From: Frondihabitans sp.
GTDB taxonomy: Bacteria; Actinomycetota; Actinomycetes; Actinomycetales; Microbacteriaceae
NCBI GenBank assembly: GCA_025464735.1
Contig: JAODMX010000517.1
Coordinates: 1 to 13,250 of the forward strand
DNA length: 13,250 nucleotides
Direction of reading: 5' to 3'
This document shows positions 12,624-13,250 of this stretch, one piece after another. Made by a program: the position numbers and the translations under genes. Every line of letters begins with the position of its first letter. The stretch's first letter is position 1. The notes beneath the pieces were generated by a model, which made no database searches, was not told the origin of the DNA, and worked only from the letters and a program-made list of their open reading frames with translations.

Positions 12624-13250
12624 ATGTCCACCTCAACAGAGCGCGTAGCTGTCGTCTCCAGCGCGCTGAGTCAGCTGAAACCCGCATGGGACACCGTTCA
12701 GCACATTGATCTCATATCAGAGACTGTCAACCAGGCGCTGCTCGCCAGCGGCTTCGACATCCACGACGTAGACGTCGTGATCGACTGCGGCAGCGACGTG
12801 CTCGACGGTCGGAGTATTTCGAACTGCGGCTTCCTCGGCCAGATGGGTGCCCATCACAAAGAGGAGTCGAGGGTCGAGGAAGATGGGCTGTTCGGCGCGA
12901 TGTACGCGGTTAACAAGATCATCGGCGGGGGTGCGGAAGTCGCCCTGGTGATCGCCTACTCGAAGCCCTCGGAATCGATCGTGGAGAACTATTACCGCAC
13001 GATCGCCGACCCGTTCTACCAGCGGCCGGTCGGGCTCAACAAGGCCGTCGCGGCCGGGCTCCTGGCGAACCAGTACCTCACGGAGACCGACGCGACCGAA
13101 GAAGAGCTCGCCGAGATCGCGGCCCGCGCCTGGACCCGTGCCGCGGCCAACCCGAAGGTGTCAGACGCCCGCGCCTACACGGCGAGGGAGATCCTCGACA
13201 GCCCGGTCGCCGCGTCACCCCTCAACCAGCTCTCGCTCTCCCGTCCCGTC
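12624..13250 (+). CDS. Thiolase-superfamily protein (SCP-x/Ltp2-like), 3'-truncated
   Basis: The frame is open from ATG 12624 to the window end, 209 codons with no stop. It starts MSTSTERVAVVSSALSQLKP and contains DVVIDCGSDVLDGRSIS (50-66), ESRVEEDGLFGAMYAVNKII (81-100) and GGGAEVALVIAYSKPSES (101-118). This layout matches the N-terminal half of lipid-transfer-protein-type thiolases found beside acyl-CoA dehydrogenase pairs and MaoC proteins. Where ordinary thiolases carry the nucleophilic Cys (C-S-T-G pattern) this chain has E85-E86-D87-G88, so it is not a standard Cys89-type thiolase. It may be a partner chain or an aldolase-type enzyme like Ltp2, which works with a DUF35/Zn-ribbon protein; such genes could lie just beyond the window. 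The catalytic C-terminal half is not visible, so the reaction is open. Confidence 0.8.
   Translation, partial: MSTSTERVAVVSSALSQLKPAWDTVQHIDLISETVNQALLASGFDIHDVDVVIDCGSDVLDGRSISNCGFLGQMGAHHKEESRVEEDGLFGAMYAVNKIIGGGAEVALVIAYSKPSESIVENYYRTIADPFYQRPVGLNKAVAAGLLANQYLTETDATEEELAEIAARAWTRAAANPKVSDARAYTAREILDSPVAASPLNQLSLSRPV

Noticed and set aside
1..13250. CRISPR arrays, tRNA/rRNA genes, insertion sequences, attachment sites
   Set aside because: No regularly spaced repeats, no tRNA-like cloverleaf, no transposase or integrase reading frame and no terminal inverted repeats were seen.

Overview
The window is GC-rich DNA with strong G/C preference at third codon positions. All genes are tightly packed, and GTG starts and TGATG/ATGA overlaps are frequent. 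This points to an actinomycete. The frequent GCATCC/GGATGC words suggest Micrococcales/Microbacteriaceae, but that is only an impression. No rRNA, tRNA, CRISPR or insertion sequence is visible.

Layout. At the left edge is the end of a branched-chain amino-acid type ABC transporter ATPase (livF-like, + strand), closed by a hairpin, then a SnoaL/NTF2-fold protein (+). Four genes follow on the - strand, read right to left from about 5.05 kb: crotonase, TetR-family repressor, acyl-CoA synthetase and SDR dehydrogenase. Diverging from them on the + strand are two adjacent acyl-CoA dehydrogenase subunits and a second crotonase, which end against a third, PaaG-like crotonase on the - strand. Next on the + strand come a nitronate-monooxygenase-like flavoprotein and a quinone-oxidoreductase-like MDR protein, converging on a MaoC hydratase (-). 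Upstream of that is a decayed second MaoC gene translationally coupled to a TesB-type acyl-CoA thioesterase (-). The window ends in the first 209 codons of a thiolase-superfamily protein (+).

How it fits together. The genes make up a CoA-thioester beta-oxidation toolkit: activation (acyl-CoA synthetase), dehydrogenation (split acyl-CoA dehydrogenase pair), hydration or isomerisation (three crotonases, MaoC), oxidation (SDR), chain cleavage (thiolase-like protein) and release (thioesterase), plus two extra redox enzymes and a possible importer. The split dehydrogenase, MaoC and Ltp2-like thiolase recall steroid side-chain and ring degradation sets. The substrate cannot be read from this sequence; a cyclic or branched carboxylic acid is the most reasonable guess.

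Regulation. The most informative signal is a set of four similar inverted repeats (consensus about ACCAA-N4-TTGGT) at 5111-5128, 8837-8854, 11366-11383 and 12587-12604. They sit in the four divergent or outward promoter gaps and I found none elsewhere. They probably bind the local TetR protein and define one regulon. The spacing and outer bases resemble the KstR2 box recalled from mycobacterial cholesterol-ring catabolism.
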